Positions 25,896 through 35,909 of a stretch of DNA of 64,000 nt are shown here, in pieces (position 1 is the stretch's first letter; each line of letters opens with the position of its first letter). Source of the DNA: Methylosinus sp. PW1 (GTDB taxonomy: Bacteria > Pseudomonadota > Alphaproteobacteria > Rhizobiales > Beijerinckiaceae); NCBI RefSeq assembly GCF_000745215.1, contig NZ_JQNK01000009.1:2480001-2544000 (forward strand), read 5' to 3'. Below the pieces are notes generated by a model, which saw only the letters and a program-made list of their open reading frames with translations, ran no database searches and had not been told where the DNA came from. Both the position numbers and the translations under genes were made by a program.

Positions 25896-27347
25896 TCACG
25901 CCGCCTTGCAGCGCCGCAGTCCCCGCCACGCCAGCACGGCCAGCAGCAGAGCCGGCAGCCCCACGCCAGCGGCGAGCGCGGAGGCGACGCCGGCCGAGGC
26001 GCTCGCCGCATCCGCGCTCGCGGCGAAGCGCGGCAGGGCGGCGTAATCGGCCTGCGTCAGCGCCTCGCCCGCATGGGCGCGCGACCAGAAGAAATCGCGC
26101 CAGCGCTTATGGAAGTCGTCGAGCCGGGCGGAGAATTCCGCATAGCGGCGGTCGCCCGAGCCGGCGATATCGGCGACCGAGCGATACATCAGCAGCGCCG
26201 GAGAGAGAAAGGACAATTGGTCGGCGAGCGCGCGCTGGCGGGCGAGCTGCGCCTCGTGACGCGCCATCACTTCCTCGACGCGCGCATTGGCCGTCTCCAG
26301 CACGGCGAGGCGGCGGATCGTGCGTTCCTTGGCGTCGCCCAGCTTCATCTCCGCCGCTGCAGCGTCGGGGTGCTCCTCGGCGTAGCGGGCGAGAGCGGCG
26401 TCGCGCTCGCGATCGGCGTCGGTCGTGGCGGCGCGTGCGGCCAGCGTCATCTCCGAGCGCGAAGGCGCCGGATAGAGCGCGTCGGCGAGCGTGTTGACGG
26501 CGGCGGGCGCGATCATGGTGAGGCCGGCCCAGACGGCGATGAGCGCCAGCGCATTATAGGCGGAGCTTTTGCCGAAACTGTCGACGACGGCCGCGAGCAG
26601 CGCCCAAAAGGCGCCATAGGCGAGGATCGCCGCGATGAGCAGCGCGAAAGCGCCGGAGCCGAGCGGCTCGGCGCCGCGCAGAAGATAGACGCCGGCGCAG
26701 GTCGCCGCGGTCATCGCCAATATCGGCAGGCCCGCCCGCGCCGCCAGCTTGCCCAGCAGAACGGCGGTCGGGCTCTCCGCGCTGGCGAGGGTGAGGGCGA
26801 GCGTACCCTTCTCGCGCTCGCCGGCCGAAAGATCGAAGCAGAGCGCGAGAATCGTCAGCGGAAACACGAAGACGAGGACGAAGGCGAGATCGATCGAGCC
26901 GCTGGCGAGATGCGCCGGATTCTCGATCTCATCGGCGAAGAAGAAACTGTCCTTGGTCCCGCTCGTCACTTTCAGCGCGGCGGGAAAAAGATCGCTCTGC
27001 CCCGTGGCGACGATCGCGAGCGGGGTCGGCTCCAGCGCCGCCACCGCCGCCGCAGAGCCGCCGCCGACAAAGGCCGCATTGCGCGGATCGCGATAGGGCG
27101 GCGTTTCGCCCTTCACGCGGCCGGCGTCCAGATCGGCGAGCGCCTTGCGCAGCGAATCGAGACGCAGCGTCTCGTCGCGCCGCGCATCCTCTATCGCCGC
27201 TTTTTGCGCGGCGATGCGCTCGGCGCCGTCGAAAAAGGCGAGCGCACTCATCGTCGTGATCGCCGCGAGCACGGCCCATGCGGCGGCGTCGCGCCGCAGA
27301 AGCCGCCATTCGAACCGCCATGCGGCGAGAAATGCAGAGAAGATCAT
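25896..27347 (-). CDS. ABC-2 type permease, DUF3526-like (subunit 1)
   Basis: A 483-residue membrane protein with an N-terminal segment (AAWAVLAAITTMSALAFF), a large extracytoplasmic domain, and a cluster of membrane segments (IDLAFVLVFVFPLTILALCF, PILAMTAATCAGVYLL, ALIAVWAGLTMIAPAAV), ending in a C-terminal segment. The motif LCFDLSAGEREKGTLALTLA is typical of ABC-2 permeases with a DUF3526 soluble domain. The start MIFSAFLAAWRFEWRLLRRD at 27347 follows the partner gene by eight bases. It acts with the second permease and the ATPase at 28834-29556, probably as an exporter; the substrate is unknown. Confidence 0.85.
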   Translation of the reverse strand: MIFSAFLAAWRFEWRLLRRDAAAWAVLAAITTMSALAFFDGAERIAAQKAAIEDARRDETLRLDSLRKALADLDAGRVKGETPPYRDPRNAAFVGGGSAAAVAALEPTPLAIVATGQSDLFPAALKVTSGTKDSFFFADEIENPAHLASGSIDLAFVLVFVFPLTILALCFDLSAGEREKGTLALTLASAESPTAVLLGKLAARAGLPILAMTAATCAGVYLLRGAEPLGSGAFALLIAAILAYGAFWALLAAVVDSFGKSSAYNALALIAVWAGLTMIAPAAVNTLADALYPAPSRSEMTLAARAATTDADRERDAALARYAEEHPDAAAAEMKLGDAKERTIRRLAVLETANARVEEVMARHEAQLARQRALADQLSFLSPALLMYRSVADIAGSGDRRYAEFSARLDDFHKRWRDFFWSRAHAGEALTQADYAALPRFAASADAASASAGVASALAAGVGLPALLLAVLAWRGLRRCKAA

Positions 27348-27355
27348 GGCGGGCC

Positions 27356-28837
27356 TCACAATGGTCTGAGGCGCCGCGCGGCGAAGCCGGCGAGCGCCGC
27401 GGTCAGCACGGCCCAGAGCGCGAGCGCGACGAGATCGCCGCGCGCATGGGAGAGCGCGAAGGAAACGGCCGGCGCGACGTAATCGAAAGAGGGAATGCGC
27501 TCCCACATATCGCGCGAAGCGACATAGGAGGCGTCGCCATAGCGGGCGTTATGGATGAGGTCCTCGCTCGCCGCCGTCTGAATGCGGCGCCGATGCGCCT
27601 CCGCCGCTGTGGCGAAATCATATTGGTGCCAGGAATCCGTTCCCGAGAAGCTCGTCGAGAAAGGCTGCATGGCGAGCGCGGGAAAGAGAAAGCCCGGCGC
27701 CGCGCGCAGCCTGTCCTGCGCGTCGAAACCGGCCTGCAGCGCGCCGAAATGCTTGTCGAAAATGACGAAGCCGTTCTCGTCGTCCTTGCGCAGCGCAAGA
27801 CCGCGGAAATTGACCGGCAGATCCTCTATGCGCGAGACGCCATATTGCGCCAGCACGCTGTCGCGAAAGGCGATGAAGCTCGGATGCGTCTCGTCATGGC
27901 CGAAGGTCTTGTTCTTGTCCTCGGCGATGGCGTTGCGGAATTCGAGCGCGGTGGGCAGCGGCGCGACGCGCTTGGCGACATCGGTCATCACGCGCGGGGC
28001 GAGAAAACAATTGGCGAGCCAGAAAGCGAGCAGGAGCACCAGCGCCGTGCGCGTGGACTTCGAAAAAGCCGACACGCCGAGCGCGAGAAAGACGAAGCCC
28101 GCGAGATAGAGGCCGTAGCCGAAGGAGAGCGCGAGCAGCCGCTCGAGCTGATCGGCGACGGAGAAATCATGATCGGCGAGGAAGAGCGTCGCCAGCACGG
28201 CCGCGGCGAAAGCGGGAATAAGCAGGACGGAAAGAGCGCCGAGCGCGGCGAGCGCCTTGCCGGCGAGAATATCGAGGGGCGAGGCGCCGAGGCTCATCAG
28301 CTGCCGCAATGTGCCGCGCTCGCGCTCGCCCGCAAAGCCGGCGAAGCCGAGCAGCACGGCGACGAGCGGCATGACCGTCTGCAGCACAAAGGCGAATGAC
28401 AATCCGCCGAGCCGCGCGCCGACGCCGGCGTCGCGCGCCGCGCGAAATTGCGCCTCGTTCTGCTTATGCGCCTCCAGCCAGACGGCCTCGCCGACATAGG
28501 CGTCGACGCCCGGATCGGCGAGCGCCAGCGGGCTCTGCGGCTTGAAGGCGTATTGGCCGAAATGCGCGGCGGCGTGCGGGTTCTTCGCGCCCTGTCCTGT
28601 CCACAGCGCGCGGTCTGTCGCGGCGGCGGCGGCGCGTTCGCGATCCAGTCGCATATGCTGCGCGGCGCTGAAAGCGAGCGCGCCGAGCATCAGCAGAAAG
28701 ACGAGGCCGAACAGCCAGGCGAGCCGGCTGTCGCGGCGCAGCTCCGCCCATTCCTTGAGGGCCACGGCGCGAGCGACGCGCCAACGGCCGGCGGGCGCCT
28801 GCGTCGCGGGCGCTTTCGCGATGACGATCTCGCTCAT
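27356..28837 (-). CDS. ABC-2 type permease, DUF3526-like (subunit 2)
   Basis: A 493-residue paralogue of the adjacent permease: N-terminal segment (LAWLFGLVFLLMLGALAFSA), a large periplasmic region rich in polar residues, segments FVLQTVMPLVAVLLGFAGFA, ALGALSVLLIPAFAAAVLAT, ALVLLLAFWLANCFLAP, and the motif GFAGERERGTLRQLMSLGAS. The start at 28837 overlaps the upstream ATPase stop as ATGA. Paired DUF3526 permeases with one ATPase form a heteromeric transporter. Such sets often accompany metal or siderophore genes, but none is adjacent here. Confidence 0.85.
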   Translation of the reverse strand: MSEIVIAKAPATQAPAGRWRVARAVALKEWAELRRDSRLAWLFGLVFLLMLGALAFSAAQHMRLDRERAAAAATDRALWTGQGAKNPHAAAHFGQYAFKPQSPLALADPGVDAYVGEAVWLEAHKQNEAQFRAARDAGVGARLGGLSFAFVLQTVMPLVAVLLGFAGFAGERERGTLRQLMSLGASPLDILAGKALAALGALSVLLIPAFAAAVLATLFLADHDFSVADQLERLLALSFGYGLYLAGFVFLALGVSAFSKSTRTALVLLLAFWLANCFLAPRVMTDVAKRVAPLPTALEFRNAIAEDKNKTFGHDETHPSFIAFRDSVLAQYGVSRIEDLPVNFRGLALRKDDENGFVIFDKHFGALQAGFDAQDRLRAAPGFLFPALAMQPFSTSFSGTDSWHQYDFATAAEAHRRRIQTAASEDLIHNARYGDASYVASRDMWERIPSFDYVAPAVSFALSHARGDLVALALWAVLTAALAGFAARRLRPL

Positions 28838-29556
28838 GCGGCCGCTCCTCTGAACTGCTCGAGATAGCCGCGCTCGAGGCCGAGATGATCGACGTCGTCG
28901 GCGCCGAAGACGGACACGAGCCGGCCCGCCTGCATCACGCCGATGCGCGTGCCGCATTGCTTGGCGAGGAAGAGGTCGTGGGTGACCATCAATATCGCCA
29001 TGCCCTGCTTGCGCAGCTTCTCGACCAGAGCGGCGAACTCATTGGCGGCGAGCGGATCGAGGCCGGAGGTCGGCTCGTCGAGCAGCAGCGCCTGAGCGCG
29101 CCGCGCCAGAGCGACGGCGACGCCGACCTTCTGCCGCATGCCCTTGGAATAGCCGGAGACGCGCCGGAAGGCCGCCTCCTCCGCGAGCCCGGCCTCGCCG
29201 AGCAGCGCGAGCAATTCCGCCCGCGCGAGGCGGCGGCCGCCGGAAATCTCGGTGAAATATTCGAGATTCTCGAGCCCGGTTAGCGCGCCATAGAGCATCA
29301 CCGTCTCAGGGATATAGGCGAGGCGGCGGCGCGCCTCGAGCGGCTCGCGCGCCGAATCGACGCCGCCGACCAGCGCCTGGCCGGAGGTCGGCGCGATGAA
29401 ATTGAGGAAGAGATTGACGGTGGTCGTCTTGCCGGCGCCATTGGGGCCGAGCAGGCAGAAGGCCTCGCCGCCGGGAATATGCAGATTCAGCCGGTCGAGG
29501 GCGGGACGATCCGCCTTGCCCTCATATCTCTTGGTCAGCTCGCGCGCTTCCAACAT
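28834..29556 (-). CDS. ABC transporter ATPase, CcmA/NosF-like
   Basis: A 240-residue ATPase for the two ABC-2 permeases. Walker A is LGPNGAGKTTTVNLFL, the signature is represented by VSGYSKGMRQKVGVAVAL (an SKGMRQ variant usual in ABC-2 exporters), Walker B is ALLLDEPTSGLDP, and the H-loop is ILMVTHDLF. The start MLEARELTKRYEG at 29556 leads the operon. Downstream genes are coupled by a 4-base overlap and an 8-base gap. Confidence 0.92.
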   Translation of the reverse strand: MLEARELTKRYEGKADRPALDRLNLHIPGGEAFCLLGPNGAGKTTTVNLFLNFIAPTSGQALVGGVDSAREPLEARRRLAYIPETVMLYGALTGLENLEYFTEISGGRRLARAELLALLGEAGLAEEAAFRRVSGYSKGMRQKVGVAVALARRAQALLLDEPTSGLDPLAANEFAALVEKLRKQGMAILMVTHDLFLAKQCGTRIGVMQAGRLVSVFGADDVDHLGLERGYLEQFRGAAA

Positions 29557-29789
29557 GCGAAATCGCCTCCCGACGCCGAGGGCCGTTCTCGCAGCTTTCC
29601 GCGCAGAGCGTGGGAAGTCGTCTCGAAGCGCCCGTCCGACCCGGCATCACATCGGCGCGCGCTCGAACGATACGACAGCGCAGTCACGCCCGATCGGCTG
29701 TGCTGGCCTCTGTGCTGTCGTATGCAATTCGTGCGAGCTTTTCATGCTCGCGCCTTCCGTGTCAATGCGCATCGAGCGGAATAGCGCGA

Positions 29790-31280
29790 TCAGAAAGTGA
29801 GCCACCGCTCGAAATCATCCATGTCGACGCAGAGCATCCCAGCGCGCCCCAGCGCCTCACGCTCGAAGGACGAGAAAATCGGCGCATACACTGCTTTTTC
29901 GATTCTCCAGTCGCGATAGGGCGCGCCGGTCTTGGTCGCCAGAAACCGAGCGACATGTTCCTCGAAGCTCGCGAGCGCTTGCGTGTCATGCGCGCTGGCC
30001 GAACGCTTGCAGGAGCCGAACCGAATACGACGATTGGTTTCATCCAGCGCGATCATATCGATCTCGATGTCGCTGCCGTCGGCCTTGTTCCAATAGCCGG
30101 CGACGAGTTCTGTCAGCGGAAAATCGCCGACGCCTTTGCGGGAGCATTCCTCGGTGATCTGGCGCACGAGCTTTTCGAAAGCGTAACCCTCGTGGGTTTG
30201 CAGAGAAACGTCGGCTTTGGCGACGGTCTCCTCGATCGGGCGAATTCGAGCGAGCCGCACATTGCGTTGTATCGCGGCGAGCCATGCGCTCAGAAAATTG
30301 TCTGCTATGGCGTAACGCGCGTTTCGCTGCCTGTCCGCCGAGAGGATCGGCTGGAGCTTCTCGACCATGCCGTATTTTTCGATGAGCACCTTCAGATAGC
30401 CAGCGAGCTGATTTTCCTGCGCAGGACCGGCGCGGTCATATTCCGCTTTCAGCTGGCCATGTGACAAAGGCCCGAGACGCGCCAGCAAGGTCAGGACAGT
30501 GTCGTATCGCCCGCGCAGTTCTCTCAGGAACCAGTTGTCAGCTTCGTCTTTGAGGGGGCTGGAGCCTTCGAAAAACATTTTTCGCAAGGTGCTCTTTCGA
30601 TAGTCGGACGACGGAATAAGCGCGCCGTGATCGAAGCAATCCCGATAGAACTTCGGGACGCCTTCAAAGAGCGACCATAAAAACAGGCGATGACGAGGAT
30701 CGTTAACCGCATGGGCGCGAAACATTTCGAAGAGGGTTTCGAAATCCCAATGACAGACTTCTAACCTGTCCGTCACACGATTGAATAAAGGAGATGCCCG
30801 ATCCTCCAAAATCGCGGTCATCTCCGTATGGATCGAACCCAGCGTAAACAAACCGCCATGCAGATCGCCAGCTCGAGCCTCGTCGATACGAGACTGCAGA
30901 AGTGATTGAAAAGATGAGAGCGCTTTTCGATGAAAATATTGGAATTCATCAATTATAGAGATGCCGCCGACCCACCAAAACGCTCGGAGATATATCGCAA
31001 TTGCTAAAAAATTCGCGCTCGCTTCCCGAGCGAATGGATTGCCGCTGTCTTCAATCGCATCTTCGAAAGCCTGAGCGACCCCTCGCTCATCGCTGTCGGG
31101 AACTTGAATATACAAAGTCTTGTCTGTCAGCCCCCGCCGCCGGATCGCCTCCTGAATCAGCGACGTCTTGCCGATCCGTCGCCGCCCGGAGATCGCGCAA
31201 AAGAAAAAGCGTCGGCGCGCCAAGATCTTATCGATCTCGGCGAGCTCGACGCGTCTTCCGTAGAAGCCCCATTCCGCCAT
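29790..31280 (-). CDS. ATPase with DUF234-type C-terminal domain
   Basis: A 496-residue protein with a STAND/archaeal-ATPase-like N-terminal domain (Walker A SGRRRIGKTSLI at about 31-42, Walker B ISIIDEFQYF near 110). A middle winged-helix region follows (LLARLGPLSHGQLKAEYDRA). The C-terminal region (about 380-470) has a nuclease-like signature, DIEIDMIALDETN then IRFGSCKRS, compatible with a PD-(D/E)XK fold as in DUF234 proteins. These ATPases are widespread, often on mobile or AT-richer DNA, with unknown roles. GC content drops here and at the promoter (ACATAAAAATTTTTATGT around 31293-31310), suggesting transfer. Confidence 0.85.
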   Translation of the reverse strand: MAEWGFYGRRVELAEIDKILARRRFFFCAISGRRRIGKTSLIQEAIRRRGLTDKTLYIQVPDSDERGVAQAFEDAIEDSGNPFAREASANFLAIAIYLRAFWWVGGISIIDEFQYFHRKALSSFQSLLQSRIDEARAGDLHGGLFTLGSIHTEMTAILEDRASPLFNRVTDRLEVCHWDFETLFEMFRAHAVNDPRHRLFLWSLFEGVPKFYRDCFDHGALIPSSDYRKSTLRKMFFEGSSPLKDEADNWFLRELRGRYDTVLTLLARLGPLSHGQLKAEYDRAGPAQENQLAGYLKVLIEKYGMVEKLQPILSADRQRNARYAIADNFLSAWLAAIQRNVRLARIRPIEETVAKADVSLQTHEGYAFEKLVRQITEECSRKGVGDFPLTELVAGYWNKADGSDIEIDMIALDETNRRIRFGSCKRSASAHDTQALASFEEHVARFLATKTGAPYRDWRIEKAVYAPIFSSFEREALGRAGMLCVDMDDFERWLTF

Positions 31281-31363
31281 CGGCTCTCGCTAACATAAAA
31301 ATTTTTATGTTAGCCTATATAGGGCCAATAGCGCCTTTTTGACAATGCGTTATAGCACGAGGC

Positions 31364-32620
31364 TCACTTCTTACCCGCAGCCGCGACCACATCCTCGAGG
31401 CTGCGCAGGCCGGTGGTCGGGGCGTTGACCAGCACGGCCATATTGCCGGGGGCGTGCTCGTTCTTCCACATTTTGGTGTGGGCGTGCGGGATCTTCGCCC
31501 AGGTGAAGACTTCCGACAGGCATGGATCGACGCGGCGGTCCACGACGAAGCGATTGGCGGCGGCCGCCTGCTTCAGATGCGCGAAATGCGAACCCTGAAT
31601 GCGCTTTTGGCGCATCCACACATAGCGGGCGTCGAAGGTGAGGTTGAAGCCGGTCGTGCCGGCGCAGAACACCACCATGCCGCCGCGCTTCACCACCATG
31701 CAGGAGAGTGGGAAGGTCTGCTCGCCCGGATGCTCGAAGACGATGTCGACGTCCTTCTTGCCGGTGATGTCCCAGATCGCCTTGCCGAAATTGCGGGCGG
31801 CCTTGGACCAGTCGTTGAACTCCGGCGTGTTGACCGTCGGCAGCTGGCCCCAGCAGCCCTTGAAGTCCTTGCGGTTGATGACGCCCTTGGCGCCCAGCGA
31901 GAGCACATAGTCGCGCTTGCTCTCGTCCGAGATCACGCCGATGGCGTTGGCGCCGGCCGCCGCGCAGAGCTGCACGCCGAACACGCCGAGACCGCCTGAG
32001 GCGCCCCAGATGAGGACATTGTCGCTGGGCTTCAGCCGGTGCGGCTCATGGCCGAACAGCATGCGATAGGCGGTGGCCAGCGTCAGCGTGTAGGAGGCGG
32101 ATTCTTCCCAAGTGAGATGCTTGGGGCGCTCCATGAGCTGGCGGTCCTGCACGCGGCAGAATTGGGCGAAGGAGCCGTCCGGCGTCTCATAGCCCCAAAT
32201 GCGCTGCGAGGCGGAGAACATCGGGTCGCCGCCATTGCACTCCTCGTCGTCGCCATCGTCCTGGTTGCAGTGGACGACGACCTCGTCGCCGACCTTCCAG
32301 CGCTTCACCTTGGAGCCGACCGCCCAGACGATGCCGGCGGCGTCGGAGCCGGCGATGTGATAGGGGAGCTTGTGGACGTCGAGCACGGAGATCGGCTGGC
32401 CGAGCGCGGCCCAGACGCCATTGTAATTGACGCCCGCCGCCATCACCAGCACGAGCACGTCATGGCTGTCGAGCTCCCAGGTGGGAACCACCTCGAGCTG
32501 CATCGACTCCTCGGGCGGTCCGTGCCGCTCCTTGCGGACGACCCAGGCGTGCATCTTGGCGGGAACATGGCCGAGCGGCGGAATCTCGCCGATGTCGTAG
32601 AGGTCTTTCAGTTCGGTCAA
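31364..32620 (-). CDS. ccr: Crotonyl-CoA carboxylase/reductase
   Basis: A 418-residue Ccr, which reductively carboxylates crotonyl-CoA to ethylmalonyl-CoA with NADPH and CO2, the key step of the ethylmalonyl-CoA pathway that regenerates glyoxylate in serine-cycle methylotrophs. The N-terminus KDLYDIGEIPPLGHVPAKMH is characteristic. The MDR nucleotide fold is at IWGASGGLGVFGVQLCAAAG, with FEHPGEQTFPLSCMVVKRGG further on. TTG at 32620 is the start: GAGGAG lies seven bases before it and homology begins there. A longer frame to 32809 is basic and unconserved. No other pathway gene is adjacent. Confidence 0.95.
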   Translation of the reverse strand: MTELKDLYDIGEIPPLGHVPAKMHAWVVRKERHGPPEESMQLEVVPTWELDSHDVLVLVMAAGVNYNGVWAALGQPISVLDVHKLPYHIAGSDAAGIVWAVGSKVKRWKVGDEVVVHCNQDDGDDEECNGGDPMFSASQRIWGYETPDGSFAQFCRVQDRQLMERPKHLTWEESASYTLTLATAYRMLFGHEPHRLKPSDNVLIWGASGGLGVFGVQLCAAAGANAIGVISDESKRDYVLSLGAKGVINRKDFKGCWGQLPTVNTPEFNDWSKAARNFGKAIWDITGKKDVDIVFEHPGEQTFPLSCMVVKRGGMVVFCAGTTGFNLTFDARYVWMRQKRIQGSHFAHLKQAAAANRFVVDRRVDPCLSEVFTWAKIPHAHTKMWKNEHAPGNMAVLVNAPTTGLRSLEDVVAAAGKK

Positions 32621-32750
32621 CGTCTGGCTCCTCGGGGAACTCTTATCGGGCCGGCGGCGGGGCCGAGGGCGCCATTGATATACGGCCCGCTTTCGCCTGA
32701 ACAGAGGGATATTCAGCTGGGACGAAGGAGGGCGATCGGCGCTCCCGCCG

Positions 32751-32855
32751 TTAGAGTGTTTTTGAGCGAGGTGGGAACCGGTTCGCGTGAAGAAAACACG
32801 ACCAAACAAGGAGATATAGAGTCATTCCGGTTCAGATTGAAGCGGAATGACTCTA
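32751..32855. repeat. Rhizobiales interspersed repeat with long hairpin
   Basis: The segment carries TTTTTGAGCGAGGTGGGAAC, CGGTTCGCGTGAAGAAAACA and then a hairpin: TAGAGTCATTCCG at 32817-32829 pairs perfectly with 32843-32855, and TTCA/TGAA pair inside. From memory this block closely resembles an intergenic repeat very common in Bradyrhizobium/Methylobacterium-type genomes. The yoeB stop codon (32853-32855) is the last triplet of the hairpin arm, so it can also terminate that operon. Confidence 0.75.
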
Positions 32856-33095
32856 GTAATGATAACGGCGCTGGGCGATCGACAAGCTCTCGTCCTCGAC
32901 GCGATAGACGAGCCTATGCTCGAGCGTGATGCGCCTGGAGCGCCAGCCGCGCAGAGGCTCCCGCTTTCCCGTCCCCACGAATGGCGTGCGCTGGCGCGCC
33001 CTGAGAAGCCCGTTCAGCCGTTCGAGAATTTTTGCGTTCTGCGCCTGCCAATAGAGGTAATCGTCCCAGGCCTGCTCCGCGAAGACGAGCTTCAT
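32853..33095 (-). CDS. yoeB: YoeB/Txe-type toxin, ribosome-dependent mRNase
   Basis: An 80-residue RelE-superfamily toxin that cleaves mRNA in the ribosome. Family marks are FAEQAWDDYLYWQAQNAK at the N-terminus, KREPLRGWRSRRITLEHRLV with the catalytic Arg/Glu region, and the diagnostic RYHY C-terminus. Its ATG overlaps the antitoxin stop as ATGA. The stop codon falls inside the hairpin of the repeat at 32751-32855. The toxin appears intact, while the antitoxin start is abnormal. Confidence 0.92.
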   Translation of the reverse strand: MKLVFAEQAWDDYLYWQAQNAKILERLNGLLRARQRTPFVGTGKREPLRGWRSRRITLEHRLVYRVEDESLSIAQRRYHY

Positions 33096-33289
33096 TCCGA
33101 GAGCTTATGCTCTTTGCCCTCGCCGGCGTCGAGTTGCTCGATCGCCGCGCGCAGCCGCTCGGCGTTGTGGGGGCTCTTCAACAGATGCGCGGTCTCCTCA
33201 TAGGAGGCAAAATCCTCGAGCGAGATGAGCACGGCGGCCGGCTTGCCGCGATCACGGGTGATGACCACGGGCTCGTGATCCTCGGTCAA
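33092..33289 (-). CDS. yefM: YefM/Phd antitoxin, start codon unclear
   Basis: From TTG 33289 a 65-residue product reads MTEDHEPVVITRDRGKPAAV, ASYEETAHLLKSPHNAERL and GEGKEHKLSE, the toxin-neutralising part of YefM. The conserved DNA-binding N-terminus of the family is also encoded upstream in the same frame, as RTTSFSDLRKNLAAALDRLT from 33343, without stops. However, the codon where ATG is expected (33346-33344) is CAG and no start codon lies between it and an upstream TGA. Either an unusual start is used, or a base change or indel has removed the start and left a truncated antitoxin. Confidence 0.75.
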   Translation of the reverse strand: MTEDHEPVVITRDRGKPAAVLISLEDFASYEETAHLLKSPHNAERLRAAIEQLDAGEGKEHKLSE

Positions 33290-33356
33290 GCGGTCGAGCG
33301 CCGCGGCGAGATTCTTGCGGAGGTCGCTGAAGGAGGTGGTGCGCTGGGGAGAACAT

Positions 33357-33372
33357 GTACGCGAATGCGTAC
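33357..33372. promoter_or_regulatory. Operator palindrome of the yefM-yoeB module
   Basis: GTACGC-GAAT-GCGTAC is a perfect dyad immediately upstream of the antitoxin coding homology, with a TGTAC core (33356-33360). The E. coli YefM-YoeB operator uses TGTACA-centred palindromes, so autoregulation through this site is likely. Confidence 0.6.
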
Positions 33373-33389
33373 CTGATCAAGGGCAGCCA

Positions 33390-33617
33390 TCACAACAACG
33401 TCAAAAACTCTTCTTCCGTCAGTCCCGCCTGGACGAGGATCATTTTGAGGAGAGGCCGCTTCACATCGCCGCCATGGAGGGGCACGACGGTCGTGCGCTT
33501 TGTCTCGGGATGGCGAAAAGTCGCATGACTGCCCTTCTGCCGCTGAAAGACGAAGCCGCCCTTTTCCAAAGCGCGGACGAGATCTTTGGCGGAAACGTTT
33601 GGCAGTCGGGGAGGCAT
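33390..33617 (-). CDS. hicA: HicA toxin, mRNA interferase
   Basis: A 75-residue YcfA/HicA protein with a double-stranded-RNA-binding-like fold: VSAKDLVRALEKGGFVFQRQ, then the catalytic GSHATFRHPE with its histidine, TVVPLHGGDVKRPLLKMILV and GLTEEEF. It cleaves mRNA when free. The gene starts six bases after the hicB stop, so the antitoxin is first in this operon, the reverse of the common hicAB order. Confidence 0.92.
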   Translation of the reverse strand: MPPRLPNVSAKDLVRALEKGGFVFQRQKGSHATFRHPETKRTTVVPLHGGDVKRPLLKMILVQAGLTEEEFLTLL

Positions 33618-33623
33618 TCGCCC

Positions 33624-33878
33624 TCAAGCCGCGATATCGGCGCGCACCATGACGCAGAGAGAGACCGGCCCTTCGATTATATTCGGCTCCGGAATCGGAT
33701 CGCCGTTCGCGGTCAGCGTCTCGATATAGACCGCCAGAGCTTCCTCGGCGTTGTGAACGGCCGCCTCATAAGTCTCGCCCCAGGTCTGACAACCCGGGAG
33801 CGACGGAAAATAGGCGAGATATCCGCCATCCTCATCGTGGCGTTCGACGGCGAGCGGATAGGTGAGAACTCTGAGCAT
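33624..33878 (-). CDS. hicB: HicB antitoxin
   Basis: An 84-residue HicB beginning MLRVLTYPLAVERHDEDGGY, with the partial RNase-H-like fold GGYLAYFPSLPGCQTWGETY and EAAVHNAEEALAVYIETLTA. It lacks an added HTH or ribbon-helix-helix domain, so it is the short form. The ATG at 33878 is used; a -10-like TACACTAT lies just before it. It precedes and neutralises HicA. Confidence 0.9.
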   Translation of the reverse strand: MLRVLTYPLAVERHDEDGGYLAYFPSLPGCQTWGETYEAAVHNAEEALAVYIETLTANGDPIPEPNIIEGPVSLCVMVRADIAA

Positions 33879-33943
33879 GGCGTATAGTGTAGCAGGATCG
33901 AGGATGTCGTCCAGATGAGGCGGCGCGTCGCGTCGCCGCCCCC

Positions 33944-35749
<1,806 letters not shown>

Positions 35750-35851
35750 GGCGGCGGGGATAGCAGCGCCGGGGAGGGAAGGGAAGCGGATTTGACAGAA
35801 GCGGGCGCGCTCTGCTCCGCCGCGCTGGAAACCGCAGGAGCGACCCGACGC

Positions 35852-35885
35852 AAAAAGGCGCGCGCCGAGAGGGCGCGCGCCTTTT
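35852..35885. terminator. Bidirectional rho-independent terminator
   Basis: AAAAAGGCGCGCGCC-GAGA-GGGCGCGCGCCTTTT at 35852-35885: a 10-bp GC stem flanked by A5 on one side and T4 on the other. It ends the leftward coiled-coil gene. Confidence 0.88.
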
Positions 35886-35909
35886 GAGGATTCTTTTTCG
35901 TCCGAGCGC

